64,000 bases of DNA from Halisarca cf. caerulea (GCA_963170055.1 CAUJGJ010000444.1:7233618-7297617), one strand, 5' to 3'. Numbered from the stretch's first letter, positions 43,479-53,962 are shown. The notes: a model not told the origin generated them from the sequence alone. Numbers and translations: made by a program.

Positions 43479-46400
43479 CGTGCGTGTGTGCGTGCATGTG
43501 TATGTACATGTGTGTACTATATGTAAGATGGTACTACTAATTCTGCTATCTTTGAATGAGTATATTTGTCCCCATATATGTACACATAGGGCTACTTAAT
43601 TCTAGCAATGAAAGTTTGTTCTGTTACAAGGATTCAGAGAACTTTAGCACTTTCTATGACCCAGACTTCATTCCATCGTTCTACCCAAGTTTTGGTGATC
43701 CTGAGCTCGAGAGACAAGCCAATGAGATGTGCAAAGGTATTTTCACTTGTCTTTTCGATGTGGCAGCCACAGGCAGATTGGAAATGGGCATGTCTGCTCT
43801 TCAGGCAAAGAAAGAGGAAATGACTATTGCTAACCTTTCAATACCTAGTGAGTAATGGAGTCTACAACAGTGTGAATTAGCTGTGTGTTCTTTGTATGTG
43901 TATGTGTATACATGAGTTTATAAGTTATATTTATCACCCAAGTAGGAGGACATTAGCTGTAATAGATAGGAGACCAAGGCGCCGAGGTTGAGTAATCTAT
44001 TACTGCTAATGTCCGAGTAAATTGGGTGATAACTATTTTGTCTTCCCTTCCCCTGTGTACATTGCATGCATAATTGTATTCATAAGGTTGTTTTCAATTC
44101 AGAAGTAGTGTGAAGTATTAATTAATTAGTCTAGAAGCTACCACAGGGATGATATCCATTCCGGGAGTCTTTAAAACGCGGACGCGGAATACGGAATACG
44201 GAATACGGAATACGGAATACGGAATAAGCAAAATGGCTGCTCGCGACGAGGCGGTTTCGAGCTTTTGCGCACGACGTCATATGTACCTGGAATATGTCGT
44301 ATGTACTTATTTCTCCTCCGCTCAGATAGATTACAGGATTAGACCTGTAGAATTGTTTTGGCGCTGCGAATTTATCGTCGATCGCCGCCCATCCACCATC
44401 GGTGGCGAAAATATATCTAGCTTGCATTACCAAGAATCAACCTAACTTCAGGAGCAGGAAAGAAAGGAGGGCGCCTTCCTTGATCAAAATCGAAACACTC
44501 TGTGCTGCCTCTCACCTTGGCAGACATCAGACAGCAGACCAGCCAAACAGCCAGCTCGGTTTCAGGGGATTCACCTCCACAAACACCAACAGCAATCCAT
44601 CCAACCACCTCATCAGGTACATCAATGGTTCCATTGCCTACAAATCCCTCGGCTTGCCTGCCATTCAGCACCAACACTGTGTCATCCCTTGCTGTTCCCT
44701 TTTGTGGACATCCTTATACCAGCAGCACATCTTTTCAAGTCCCTGATTCTGCAACAAGTAGTGTTCCAGCGATTCCACAGTGTCAAACTGCATCAACTAG
44801 CTCGATTCCACCAACACCACAAACCACACAAATGGCAAGACCGTTGCAGCCTACAAACCTGTTGTCTCCTCTGCAACCTCCGAGCCTGCTGTCTCCTCTG
44901 CAGCCTTCTCTTTGCCATTCAGGCATCATGCCAGTATATTGTGGACCTCCCAGGCTGTGGACACCGCCTCAGCAATCGACTATATCAGCAGCTCCTTTTA
45001 CCCTAGTGTTCCGTACTGGTCAAATTAGTAATTGCTTTGGCTGCAGACAAAACTTTATAAAGCCAAGCGTACCACCGCTAGATCTCGTTGTGCAGCACAT
45101 GGACCATAGGAGCTATACTGCACCTGATGGCAGCATTCGCCACCGTTATGGCAATGTTTACTACCATGCAAATCTAGCTTGCATTACCAAGAATCAACCT
45201 AACTTCAATCCTGCTTGCCTCAGAGTGTCACAGGCAATTGTGGAGAAGGCTACCAAGGTGCATTCGGACCACATTGCAGCTATGCTTGGTGTAAGCATAG
45301 CAGTTCTCAACTAAATGCTCTTATAGCCGACGCACAAACTTTCGTAACATCCTCTTAGTACACTATTGTTATGGTAATATTATGTGATCTTTATACCCTG
45401 TAGTCTAGCTAGCAAATTGCTATTAATTTTGCTAATAGGTATCTCATGATTGATCACTAGCTAAAAGTAATTTGTAAATGGGCAGAAATTAGGGAGAATA
45501 ACCCATTATTGCCAGGATGTACGCATCTTACTTTTTAGGTACAATAATCAAGTATTACTAAGCATGTGACAATTCTAAATAACAATACTCTGCCTCACCA
45601 ACACGTGGTGGTCGCCGCCATATTGATTCTTTGTTAGTGCTACAGTAGTATAAGGCCATAGATCTTGAGCGTTTAGGTCTACACTTGAAGTTTGACGCAT
45701 TAGCTAACAAAATTGCCGTCTATTGACGGGCGGCAATCGACGATAAATTCGCAGCGCCAAAACAATTCTACAGGTCTAATCCTGTAATCTATCTGAGCGG
45801 AGCGGAGAAATAAGTACATATGACGTATTCCAGGTACATACAGCGTCGTGTGCAAAAGCTCGAAACCGCCTCGTCACGAGCAGCCATTTTGCTTATTCCG
45901 TATTCCGTATTCCGTATTCCGTATTCCGCGTTCCGCGTTTTAAAGACTCCCATCCATTCCCAGGGGTTGATAGCCAGAATATCACCCATGGATATCCTTA
46001 AGTTACCATGGTAATGGAAGACAAGTATAGGTTATAACAGTCTTCTAAACTGATGCAAAAGAGAGTTTAGCGCCTCCCTCACAATTCACCTGCTTTGAAA
46101 ACGGGTGCCAATTAGTTGATTGACTAATTTCCCTTTGTCAATTAACAAACCGAACCACAAAGACCTGTATTTTCCCAGCACCAACATAGCATAGAACAAT
46201 ACAGATCACACTGCTACTGTTTGAAGCATACAAACTGGCCAGAACCTTTGATGTTACAGTGCATCAGTTTAGAAGCAGGTTATATTGTACAAAGGCATAT
46301 GCATGCAAACATGCGTACATGCTATGCATATATCCTGTGCATACTAAAGATTGCTTGCCAAAAGTGGAAGTAATACCATTCAAATGTGCAAAGACTCATC

Positions 46401-47533
46401 AAAAATTGTAGCTACCCCTACTGAAGAACACATGCAGTCACTATATCCTGCAACCAAATGTAACTGAATCAGTGCAATATATGTCACTGGCTACACTAGG
46501 GTGAAGTAGTTGGAGTTCAATGACTTCATTTTTGCATTGGAAGGCACTCTGCTCCCACCACAAGGCACACTTTCTTACTGCTGCTGTTGTCTACCCTCTG
46601 CATATGAAAACTGGACCATCATTATCTCTAGTTCAAAGTAACACTATGATGCACTGATGGGGGTATACACAGTGCTCAGTTGATGGCGTGATATCCACAG
46701 CTTCTTCTTCACATTGAATGATTCATTTGTTCTCCAAGATCCCACATTACAAATTGCAAAACTGTATCAGAATGCTAGCATGTTAATAGGGTATCATCAT
46801 TTAGACTGGGAGCCTTCTTTAGTCCTAGGCTATTCCTAGAGGCACCCAGTAAACCACTCATATTGGCCATTTTAAGTTACCTAGGACCCTATTTACTCAT
46901 GAGTACCTATTTACTCACATGAGTAGCAATTTATATATAATATACATAAGTGCAGTATTGTTGTGTCTTTTGTCATTCAAACAGTATAATATTATTTACC
47001 CTCATCACTCATTTTGAACTAGTTGTATGTGATCCTCCATGTGTTAACGGAGCCTGTGTTGCTAATGACACCTGCCAATGCCCTGAAGACTTCACTGGTT
47101 CAGTTTGCGAAATACAAGGTATGTGTCAGTACATGAATAATAATAAATAACACTGAAAAAGAAACAGCTGATGTCATGTGGAACATGTACATATATGTTG
47201 TGTTGATTTTGCAAAATTACAATGTGCCAGATACCAGTGCAGTCAATATCAATAATTATACAATTTCATGCAGTGCAAACACCATGTGATGTGAACGTGT
47301 GCCAGCATGGAGGAAACTGCAGCCAACATGTCTTTACACGTACATGTGAATGTCCACCAGGGTTCACTGGATCTTACTGCGAAGGGAGTGAGTAACTTTT
47401 GCAATAAAATCACTAATTTATGATCAGCTACACAGTTTACTGCTCATGTGACAATTTGGTTGTGTCTTTTAGGGGCTGCCACAGGCAGCCCCTATATTGT
47501 TTTCATTTGGACTTCCGGTGTGTAACGCTCGTC

Positions 47534-47570
<37 letters not shown>

Positions 47571-48651
47571 GGATTTAAAGAAAAGTCTTATAATAGAGAA
47601 TTTATATAATAGTAATAGAGAAGTATGAGTTTATACAGGAATGAGTTATAGGAATTGTTTTGAAAACAATTGCCAAATATGGCAATTGTTTTCAAAACAA
47701 TCGTCCAGTTACAATAAACAGTATGTTCACTGAATGCTCAGCTGTGCACTTACACTCCAATGCTTTGCAAGTGATTAGAGTGCGTGGGGTGGCAGCCCCC
47801 ACGAGTTTTTAACTCGAATTACTTGTTAACTCAAATTACTTGTTCATTTGCCACAGTTCTTTGTGAACCAGAGTGCAAGTTTGGAGAATGTGACACTACT
47901 ATTGGAGTGTGCAACTGTTCGTGTGGATATGTTGGTGATGACTGCAGTGAAGGTAAGTTAATTCTGTTGCGTATAATAGTTAACATTAACATGTATTGAG
48001 ATATATGCAACATCTGCTCATATAAATCTGGTTGCTCCTACAGAGTGTATTCCTACTGTGGATCTGTGTCTGGCGGTTGATACTTCCCGAAGTATTAAAA
48101 ACTTCCAAATTCAGAGACAGAATCAAGCTCTGAGTCGGTTGGCTGATATGCTGAATGTGGGCTCTCAAAAATGTCAAATTCGTGTAGCTGCTGTTGTCCA
48201 TGGCAATAAAGCTGAAGTTTCTTTCAGTTTTGATGATCATGCAAGCAGTAAAAGTCTCGCTAGGGTTCTTACCAGCTTGCAGAGAGAAAGTACTTATAAG
48301 CGTGGAGGTACAAGACCTGATCTAGGTTTGAGTGAATGTGTAAGGCTCCTTCAAGACGAAGGACGCAGTGGGAAATGCAGACAGCACATCATTGTTTCCT
48401 TTATTGAGGGAATGCCTAACCCACGTAATATTGATTTTGCTCCAGTTGTTGGCAGCATTAAGTCAGCGGGTATCAAAGTTGTGGCAGTGGGAACAACAGC
48501 ACGTACACCTAGGGAGGATCTCCTTGAAGTAGCTCTTGATGACCCCGACTATGTTCTGCAGTCGGGTAACTTCTTTGGATTGATGAACATAGTACCTGAC
48601 ATTGCTGACCGTGTTAAAATCTGCACTGAATGCGTGAACAACCAGTGGTGA
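39275..48651 (+). CDS. Gene B: secreted TIG-TIG-AMOP-VWD-EGF-VWA mosaic protein (1139 aa, 11 exons)
   Basis: Exons: 39275-39356, 39658-39933, 40222-40521, 41153-41777, 42227-42636, 42835-43389, 43590-43847, 47023-47118, 47274-47387, 47857-47952, 48044-48651. The joined frame is 3420 bases ending TGA, with the same intron phases as gene A (phase 1, with one phase 2 in AMOP). Domains: signal peptide (1-27), two TIG-like domains (28-219), linker and AMOP (220-564), VWD (565-749), post-VWD (750-835), three EGF (836-937), VWA (938-1139). The start is set by a hydrophobic signal exon of 82 bases, equal in length to that of gene A. It ends CTECVNNQW without an anchor. The extra modules over gene A are exon 2 (TIG) and exon 10 (EGF). 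The 3.2-kb intron 7 holds the Mutator-like element. Function is inferred as extracellular adhesion; no experiment is known to me. Confidence 0.88.
39658..40521 (+). CDS. Gene B exons 2-3: two TIG/IPT-like domains
   Basis: Exon 39658-39933 ('VLDVSPRSGLMAGGRAVSVI', 'ATCEMPPTKSPG') is present only in gene B. Exon 40222-40521 ('[19 protein letters not shown]', 'SYLCATPS') corresponds to gene A exon 2. Both are phase 1-1, which allows free duplication or loss without breaking the frame. Confidence 0.8.
39990..40209 (+). mobile_element. Family A repeat in gene B intron 2
   Basis: Hairpin start GGGGCTGCCGCAGGTAGTTCC, CATTTGGACTTCCAGTGTG, (TA)n (40060-40106), 'AACAGTATGTTCAATGAATG', and an end degraded to CCACCCCACGAGTTTTTAAC. 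It stops directly before the exon 3 acceptor. Confidence 0.8.
41153..42636 (+). CDS. Gene B exons 4-5: beta-rich linker and AMOP-like region
   Basis: Exon 41153-41777 matches gene A exon 3, in part base for base. Exon 42227-42636 carries 'QQCCYDENG' and '[10 protein letters not shown]'. Its end holds GKRSVRSTRQKRQ, in which RQKR fits the furin-type R-x-(K/R)-R rule, about 45 residues before the VWD signature. Confidence 0.75.
42835..43389 (+). CDS. Gene B exon 6: VWD domain
   Basis: Opens 'WGYGEPHIVTLDGFQYTFNG' and closes '[14 protein letters not shown]'. As in gene A, the Asp of the self-cleaving GDPH motif is Glu. The last 100 or so bases of the exon are identical or nearly identical to gene A. 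Confidence 0.88.
43427..43500. repeat. (GT)n microsatellite in gene B intron 6
   Basis: Mostly GT dinucleotides with some GC, just after the VWD exon. Confidence 0.9.
43590..43847 (+). CDS. Gene B exon 7: conserved post-VWD segment
   Basis: '[20 protein letters not shown]' and '[14 protein letters not shown]'; same length and phase as gene A exon 6. Confidence 0.75.
43930..44035. repeat. 106-bp foldback element
   Basis: TATCACCCAAGT...GGACATTAGC on the left is matched inverted by GCTAATGTCC...TTGGGTGATA on the right. Inner arms AATAGAT and ATCTATT extend the stem. It lies in gene B intron 7. Confidence 0.8.
44163..45951. mobile_element. Mutator-like (MULE) element with long inverted repeats and 9-bp target duplication
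   Basis: Inverted repeats of about 225 bases (44163-44390 and 45730-45951) start GGGAGTCTTTAAAACGCGGA. Each contains tandem GGAATAC heptamers, five on the left and four on the right. The flanks are ATCCATTCC at 44154-44162 and 45952-45960, a perfect 9-base target duplication, which with long terminal repeats is the mark of Mutator-like elements. No MURA-type transposase is visible; the interior carries an unrelated open frame, so it is non-autonomous and resembles a Pack-MULE. It sits in gene B intron 7. Confidence 0.88.
44502..45314 (+). CDS. ORF inside the Mutator-like element (270 aa, unknown function)
   Basis: Residues 1-165 are rich in Pro, Ser, Thr and Gln, with a short tandem repeat 'LLSPLQP', and look disordered. 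The C-terminal 100 residues look folded: 'FTLVFRTGQISNCFGCRQNF' with a C-x-x-C pair, 'PPLDLVVQHMDHRSY', 'GNVYYHANLACI', then a helical tail. I recall similar Cys/His modules in uncharacterised invertebrate proteins but cannot name a family. The frame is intact and lies entirely between the inverted repeats. A 36-base stretch of it (45172-45207) is also present at 44415-44450 beside the left repeat in another frame. It could be a captured host gene piece or an element-encoded accessory protein. Confidence 0.55.
   Translation: MLPLTLADIRQQTSQTASSVSGDSPPQTPTAIHPTTSSGTSMVPLPTNPSACLPFSTNTVSSLAVPFCGHPYTSSTSFQVPDSATSSVPAIPQCQTASTSSIPPTPQTTQMARPLQPTNLLSPLQPPSLLSPLQPSLCHSGIMPVYCGPPRLWTPPQQSTISAAPFTLVFRTGQISNCFGCRQNFIKPSVPPLDLVVQHMDHRSYTAPDGSIRHRYGNVYYHANLACITKNQPNFNPACLRVSQAIVEKATKVHSDHIAAMLGVSIAVLN
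45961..47022. other. Rest of gene B intron 7
   Basis: Intronic sequence without recognisable features. A motif 'TTTAGACTGGGAGCC...CCTAGGC...GGCACCCAGTA' near 46800 partly recurs at 58750. Confidence 0.45.
47023..47952 (+). CDS. Gene B exons 8-10: three EGF-like domains
   Basis: Exons 47023-47118 ([10 protein letters not shown]...), 47274-47387 (CDVNVCQHGGNC...) and 47857-47952 (CEPECKFGECDTTIGVCNC...) each encode one EGF-like repeat, phase 1-1. The third has seven cysteines and no counterpart in gene A. Confidence 0.88.
47468..47846 (+). mobile_element. Family A repeat, complete, in gene B intron 9
   Basis: The best full copy: hairpin GGGGCTGCCACAGGCAGCCCC, 'GTGTGTAACGCTCGTCCGAT', (TA)n (47537-47566), 'AATTGTTTTGAAAACAATTG' foldback, 'CAATGCTTTGCAAGTGATT', and end GGGGTGGCAGCCCCCACGAG with CTCGAATTACTTGTT. 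It finishes about ten bases before the EGF3 acceptor. Confidence 0.85.
48044..48651 (+). CDS. Gene B exon 11: C-terminal VWA domain
   Basis: MIDAS motif DTSRS as in gene A, and 'RGGTRPDLGLSEC' for the threonine loop. The acidic site reads 'SFIEGMPNP', Glu in place of the Asp seen in gene A. It is more diverged from gene A than the VWD exon is. Confidence 0.88.
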
Positions 48652-49370
48652 GATATACGACTATACATACTGCAACTACAGTAACTATATGTCACTAAGG
48701 CTAAAAGATTTCATACTAAACTAACTAGCTTGAGGTTCATCACTCATCTGCTTGTGTGGTAGGCAAAGGTAGTTGAATGTTTGACCTCTGTGTCATGTCA
48801 TAATATAAATAGCCAAGAAAGCAAGTACAGTACACAAAAAAGTAACGATAATTTGTTTAGCGATTAGTCCATATCTGTAAATGCCTTTCACGACCTGTCT
48901 TCAACATGACGTCATTGCTTACGTCATAATCAACACTGATAGAGACTACATGGTAACTGGTAATTTTTGTCTTTTATCAGTTGCTGCTTAGCAGATAATT
49001 CATGTATCCATTACCGTTAGCTGATATATAAGACAGTGAATTATACACTGTACATATGAATGAGAACAAATGTACATGTTTTAAAAATGCTCTTTTTATT
49101 TTTCTTACTAGAATGGAATCTGTATCTAATCGGTGATGTCTAATCTCATCTCTACAAATCTCTAAAACAGTAGTAGTAGTATTTGTAGTGACCCATTGTA
49201 GTTCAGCTCATCATGTAGTTGCAATATTACATACTCACTTCTGATTGTATTCAACTTCAGTCAACCAGACCTTGAAAGTGTTGCGGTGGAAAGCATGTCT
49301 ACTGTTAGTGCAGCAACAGCATAACTCCATATCACACACACAAGGAATACAAACTTATTAAAGCTGTATA
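48652..49370. other. Downstream flank of gene B
   Basis: Presumed 3' untranslated and spacer sequence. No clear AATAAA was seen close to the stop. 'TACAGTACACAAAAAAGTAACGATAAT' at about 48826 resembles the end of the MITE at 49371. Confidence 0.4.
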
Positions 49371-49943
49371 CAGTACGGATCATAAAAAAGGTAACGAAAA
49401 TAACTTTTAGCGTTTAATGCTTATCCGGGACTTGCATCATTATTTAGTTAACAGTTAACTGATAGCCGTTAACCAGTAACAGTTATCCGCCAAGTTTCTG
49501 TTAAGTATTTTGATAACGAGTCTGCAAGATATGACGGGAAGAAGTTTTGGGAAAGATTATCGAAGTTAAAAGAGCGGAAAATGCTTGGCGAGTGAGGAGA
49601 AATCGATCAAAGTTGCGCAAATTGAAGCCAGCGATCACGAAATTGGATGTCAATTTCTGCCCAAGAACGAAATCTTATTTTCCGTTGAGCAAAGTTGGAT
49701 AATTCTTTGCTTGATGTAGGCAGACAAAACCATTTAGAATTCTCTCTTAGATCGATTGCTAAAACTATAGACACACGTCGTATGCAATCCTACGTAACAT
49801 GAAGCTCGCCATTTTTTTTCTAGTTAACGGTTTCCGGTTAACGGTTAACAGTTAACGGATCGCGGTTAGCTGTTTTCGGAATATATTAGCGTATCACCGT
49901 TGTCATTTATCGGTTACCGTTACCTTTTTTATGATCCGTACTG
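49371..49943. mobile_element. 573-bp MITE with TA target duplication
   Basis: CAGTACGGATCATAAAAAAG at the left and its complement at the right, each bordered by TA. The interior carries many GTTAACGG-like motifs. No coding capacity. Tc1/mariner-like by its TA target. Confidence 0.85.
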
Positions 49944-50153
49944 TATATACATAGAATGAGTAGAATGAACACGACATTGTGGCACTGCATACTCTAGGAC
50001 AATTGAGAAGTTGACTGCTGCTACCACCGTTCAAAAATGTACTGATGCAATACTTCCAAGACAATTGAAACAATATATACATGCAGTAGAATAACATTAT
50101 TATGATAATGATGAATATTCTATGTATAATAATATTGACACAGTAACACATAG

Positions 50154-50470
50154 TATACTGTACAGCAGGAAAGTTTTGCAGGACAAAACTTCCACAAATC
50201 GTGCTATTTCGTGAATTTCGCGAGTAAAACTTTCGCAAATCCAGGACTGATTTATAAACACCCTAGGCATTTATGGAATCTTCTGTAATGAATGCTTAAG
50301 CTCCGCAATTATCGGCACAGCGGACTACTGAGGAAGTTGCAGTCTAGGTTCTTTGGTCCCAAATTAGAGGATATCATGTTTGTAAGGAAATCTGGCAACT
50401 TTCTATTGCGTCCAGTTTCTTTCACGATGCAAAAGTTTCGCCCCGCGAAACTTACCCGCCATACAGTATC
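50154..50470. mobile_element. MITE of the AAGTTTTGC-ended family
   Basis: The left end ATACTGTACAGCAGGAAAG and the complement of the right end (ATACTGTATGGCGGGTAAG) are inverted copies, continuing into GTTT(C/T)GC-rich stretches. It matches the ends at 9287-9600 and, loosely, 33374. Confidence 0.7.
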
Positions 50471-50599
50471 TAACTTTTATTAATAGCATCAATGAAGATA
50501 CATGTATAATTGTAATATTATAATATATAATAACACAATCAACTACATAAATACATGTATGCATGTTATGTACCAGCATTAATACTAGCTATTGTGGCA

Positions 50600-51100
50600 T
50601 GTTAGGCAATGTGCTTGCAATGGTGCCAGTGGTAGTGGTAGAAGTGGAGGTTGTCGAATGAGCATAATGTGGCGGTTTCAGCCACGCTTTTATCCTGAAG
50701 GATAAAACTGTGGCTGAAACTTCGCCAAAATGAAGCAAATTTCCTTCAAAATTACAACGAAGGTGAAAAATACAAAGCTGAAGGATAAAACTCCTTTGTA
50801 ACCCTGATACCATTGTTGCAGAGATAAACCGTTGCTTGTTAATGTCTTCTTTTCTTTCAGCAGTCATTTTTATTCGCCTACTTCCTGTTGCATATATATA
50901 TATATATGAATGTATGAATAGAGCGTTACACTATCAAGTGTCCTAGTGCCTTCAAGGCATGATGCACTGAAATAATAATTGAATCAAATTGAATTGAATT
51001 GAATTGAATATACATATATGCAACAGGAAGTAGGCGAATAAAAATGGTCACTAGAAGAAAAGAAGCAACGGTTTATCTCTGCAACAATGGGAAAATAGAC
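50600..51100. mobile_element. Foldback repeats shared with the 30733 element
   Basis: 50690-50935 carries ATACAAAGCTGAAGGATAAA, GCAGAGATAAACCGTTGC and TATTCGCCTACTTCCTGTTG before a (TA)n. 51010-51095 carries the same text inverted (CAACAGGAAGTAGGCGAAT, ACGGTTTATCTCTGCAACAA). A smaller palindrome lies at about 50665-50725. Confidence 0.65.
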
Positions 51101-51223
51101 AAGAGGTAATGAAGCAATGTACAAAGAATGCAATGAAGCACTGGCAAACAATGCTATAGTGCAGGTTCATTCCCAAGACCTAAGCTTTCTAAGCATATAT
51201 GTCTGAGACTGACCACGTATTAT

Positions 51224-52162
51224 TACCCCGTTTACACTGGCCCAGTTGAGGTGCAAAAACCACAGGAACTGGTCTTGGCCCACTTTCTGTGGTTTTGCTG
51301 GCCCTGTTTACACACACAATTTTGCTAACAGGACCTGTGCCCATGGAAATGATATTCATGACTGTGTAATCATATTCACGATCATAAATATAATTACTGT
51401 TAGTGAATATAATAAGACATCACTGGTCAGTTTTCTCTTACTATTAATGGAACTCAGACAAAATGTTTAGCTCCCGGAGACATCATGGGCCAGGCCATCT
51501 TTAAGTTTTTTGTACTTGTTTTTTAGCTTGTGATTTTAGCCTTGCATTGAGCAGCTGTCTTGCTAAACCCTGCAGTGGCCATTTCCCTGGCTATTCTCTC
51601 AAATATTGCCTGGTTCCGGCCTTCGGTTACTGTCAAGCAATGCTTGAATTTCCTCTTCGGACCATATGGAAATAAGATACTTCATCATTACTCCAATTAG
51701 TCATTATACTACTCACAACATCCAAACGTTGACACTATATAGCTTGCATAGATTAGCATGGAACCTTTATAGATGCTGAGTAGCATTAGGAAGCCTCATT
51801 ACAGCTCAACTGCAAATAGAAAGCACCTCTAGCCACCCCTCTATTGTCTGTTATTACTTTTGCTCTTTTAAATCATAAAGAGGAAGCCTGTCTAGATCTT
51901 TTAAATCACAAGAGAAAGCCTCTAAAGTCACGAAGTGGATGGAGATCTTGCCCAGCCCTGTTTACACTACACATTTTCCACTGGGCCAACTGGGCTGACT
52001 GGGCCTGGCCCACTTCAATGAAGTAGGCCAAGTCCAGTCGGCCCAGTCCACTTGTGGTTGGCCCAGTCTCTGTTTACATTAATGAATTTGACCTGGGCCA
52101 ACTGGACTAATGAGGTCATAACTGGACTGGCCCACTTAAACTGGGCTAGTGTAAATGGGGTA
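51224..52162. mobile_element. MITE with ACCCC(G/A)TTTACACTGGCCCAGTT ends
   Basis: ACCCCGTTTACACTGGCCCA at the left and its near complement ending GTGTAAATGGGGTA at the right bound 0.94 kb. The internal sequence near the right end repeats TGGGCCAACTGG motifs. It is related by its ends to the MITE in gene A intron 6. Confidence 0.7.
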
Positions 52163-52370
52163 TATGATGCACTACAATCAGCATACCAAAGAAAGCAAAC
52201 TAGGACTGCACTGAGTGCAAATGACTGCCAAACCAATGAACAGTTTGATGTAATATGCCATAAACTCCACAACTGGCTGGCAGGGAAGAAATTTGTAGCC
52301 ACTGAAATTGCAAAAGAAATTGAAATCAAACACTCAGATGCAGCTCACAAAAAGAAATTGCTAGCATAAT

Positions 52371-52703
52371 ATGTCTAAAACCATAGTTGTGAACAACAAT
52401 TTCTATAGCGGGATCCTTCGCGTCCTGGACATCAATCCAAGCAAAAAAGGTGAGCCTGATTAAGCATGTTCCAGAAAACAATGTGCCTTTGATCTGATTT
52501 TCCTAATTGGCTCATATACAGACAACAAAAGTAAGAAAAAAGCCCATAGGGAGCAGAAGCGTAACACCAAGCAGTGCCGCTATTTTAACGGTGAGAATGG
52601 CCACAAGAAAGGCAAGGAATGTGGCTTCCTTTATGTAAAGTCTAATGAGTGGGGCAAATTGGAATGTTACCCATACAGTTCTGCTGTGCACATTGCATTA
52701 TGA
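52371..52703 (+). pseudogene. Possible two-exon CCCH zinc-finger-like fragment
   Basis: Frame 52371-52449 (MSKTIVVNNNFYSGILRVLD...) ends at a GT donor, and a frame from an AG acceptor at 52522 continues in phase to a TGA at 52701. The second part has 'QCRYFNGENGHKKGKECGF', which has the spacing C-x8-x-x5-C-x3 of a CCCH finger, but with His and Tyr in place of the second Cys and the His. It may be a degraded host exon pair or transposon debris. Confidence 0.35.
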
Positions 52704-53962
52704 TTATCCGTCTTTATAAGTCACAGGAAGTTTTATAGCACATGAATCACAATCCACTGACAGATACAGGAAGGCAACAAAACAGTAACTATGGATGTGG
52801 ATACAAAACAAGTGAGTGTGCTATATCAAATTGATATTAATTACAATACTATTGGAAATAACATTCAAATCCCTATTTTATACCACTATAGGAAAAAATG
52901 AGGTACCAGATGCTGCTCTCTTAGATAGTAACTAAAATGGAATAGTACAGTATGCTACAAGTCTTAGCTGTAGAACACTGAACGGACACCTTAACATTTC
53001 TTACATTTACAAAACCTGTAAATATTTCATAGATTCGAACAGTTTCTATTATTTACTATTAATTTTGGACAATTTTGTTTGTGAAACTACTCGAAGTTAA
53101 AACAAATTCATGTGCACTTCTGTACTACAGAACCATGCATAACATTACGCACAATACTGCCAAGTACTGCGAAGCAACACAAGTGTTGTAGTACCTGGTA
53201 TGACAGGATTAGTGACCAAATTAATGGATAGTGTACATGCACCATGCAGTATCACTCACCTTTAGATCTACATTCGATCGCCTAGTATTATAAAACGCCA
53301 ACAAACTCACGATATAGAAAATACTATCGTTCATAGGCCTCAGAATGGAAGTCACACATTTGGTATACCCACGTGTGCATACACGTGTTAAATTGTGAAT
53401 CATGAGGCGTCATTGCACAAGTCACACATGAACACATGACGAACATGTGGACTTCCTGTAAAAGGTGCTAATACTGTATTGCATTCCTTAAAAATCACGA
53501 TACGTTCCTCTATATCCGTAAAGTTCACATGCAATACCTTCAATGAATTGTAGTCATCAATGGTTATAGTATTAGTAATCGCCTCTAATACTGTAACAAT
53601 TTAATTAATCAAGGGAAGCCTGTCAGCAAATCAATGCCGATAAGAATGGGGGATACAGTCCACAAAAATAGGACAAGCAACTAAAAAAGATAAAGTGGAC
53701 ATGGATTAAACACACAACTTTCAACAATATTAGCAAACACAATTAGGGGGACGGATGCACACATACAGTACAACAGAAAACTAAGACACACTATAAATAT
53801 ATCACAATATAAGCAGATAAATGTTTCATGCTTGATTTACTTTACTTGATTTGGCTTGGTCACCTAATGCTTACCCCTCTAAGAAAATTCCCACTTGTAT
53901 TGCAGCAATCCCTCAAATGTCATCTGCTGCCGCTATATGTTATATTCTATACTACATAGTAC
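52704..53962. other. Spacer with no recognisable gene
   Basis: AT-rich sequence with short frames and no domain signal. Confidence 0.45.

Noticed and set aside
44163..44226. Telomere-like reading of the GGAATAC repeats
   Set aside because: Few copies, not the animal TTAGGG type, and located inside both inverted repeats of a transposon.
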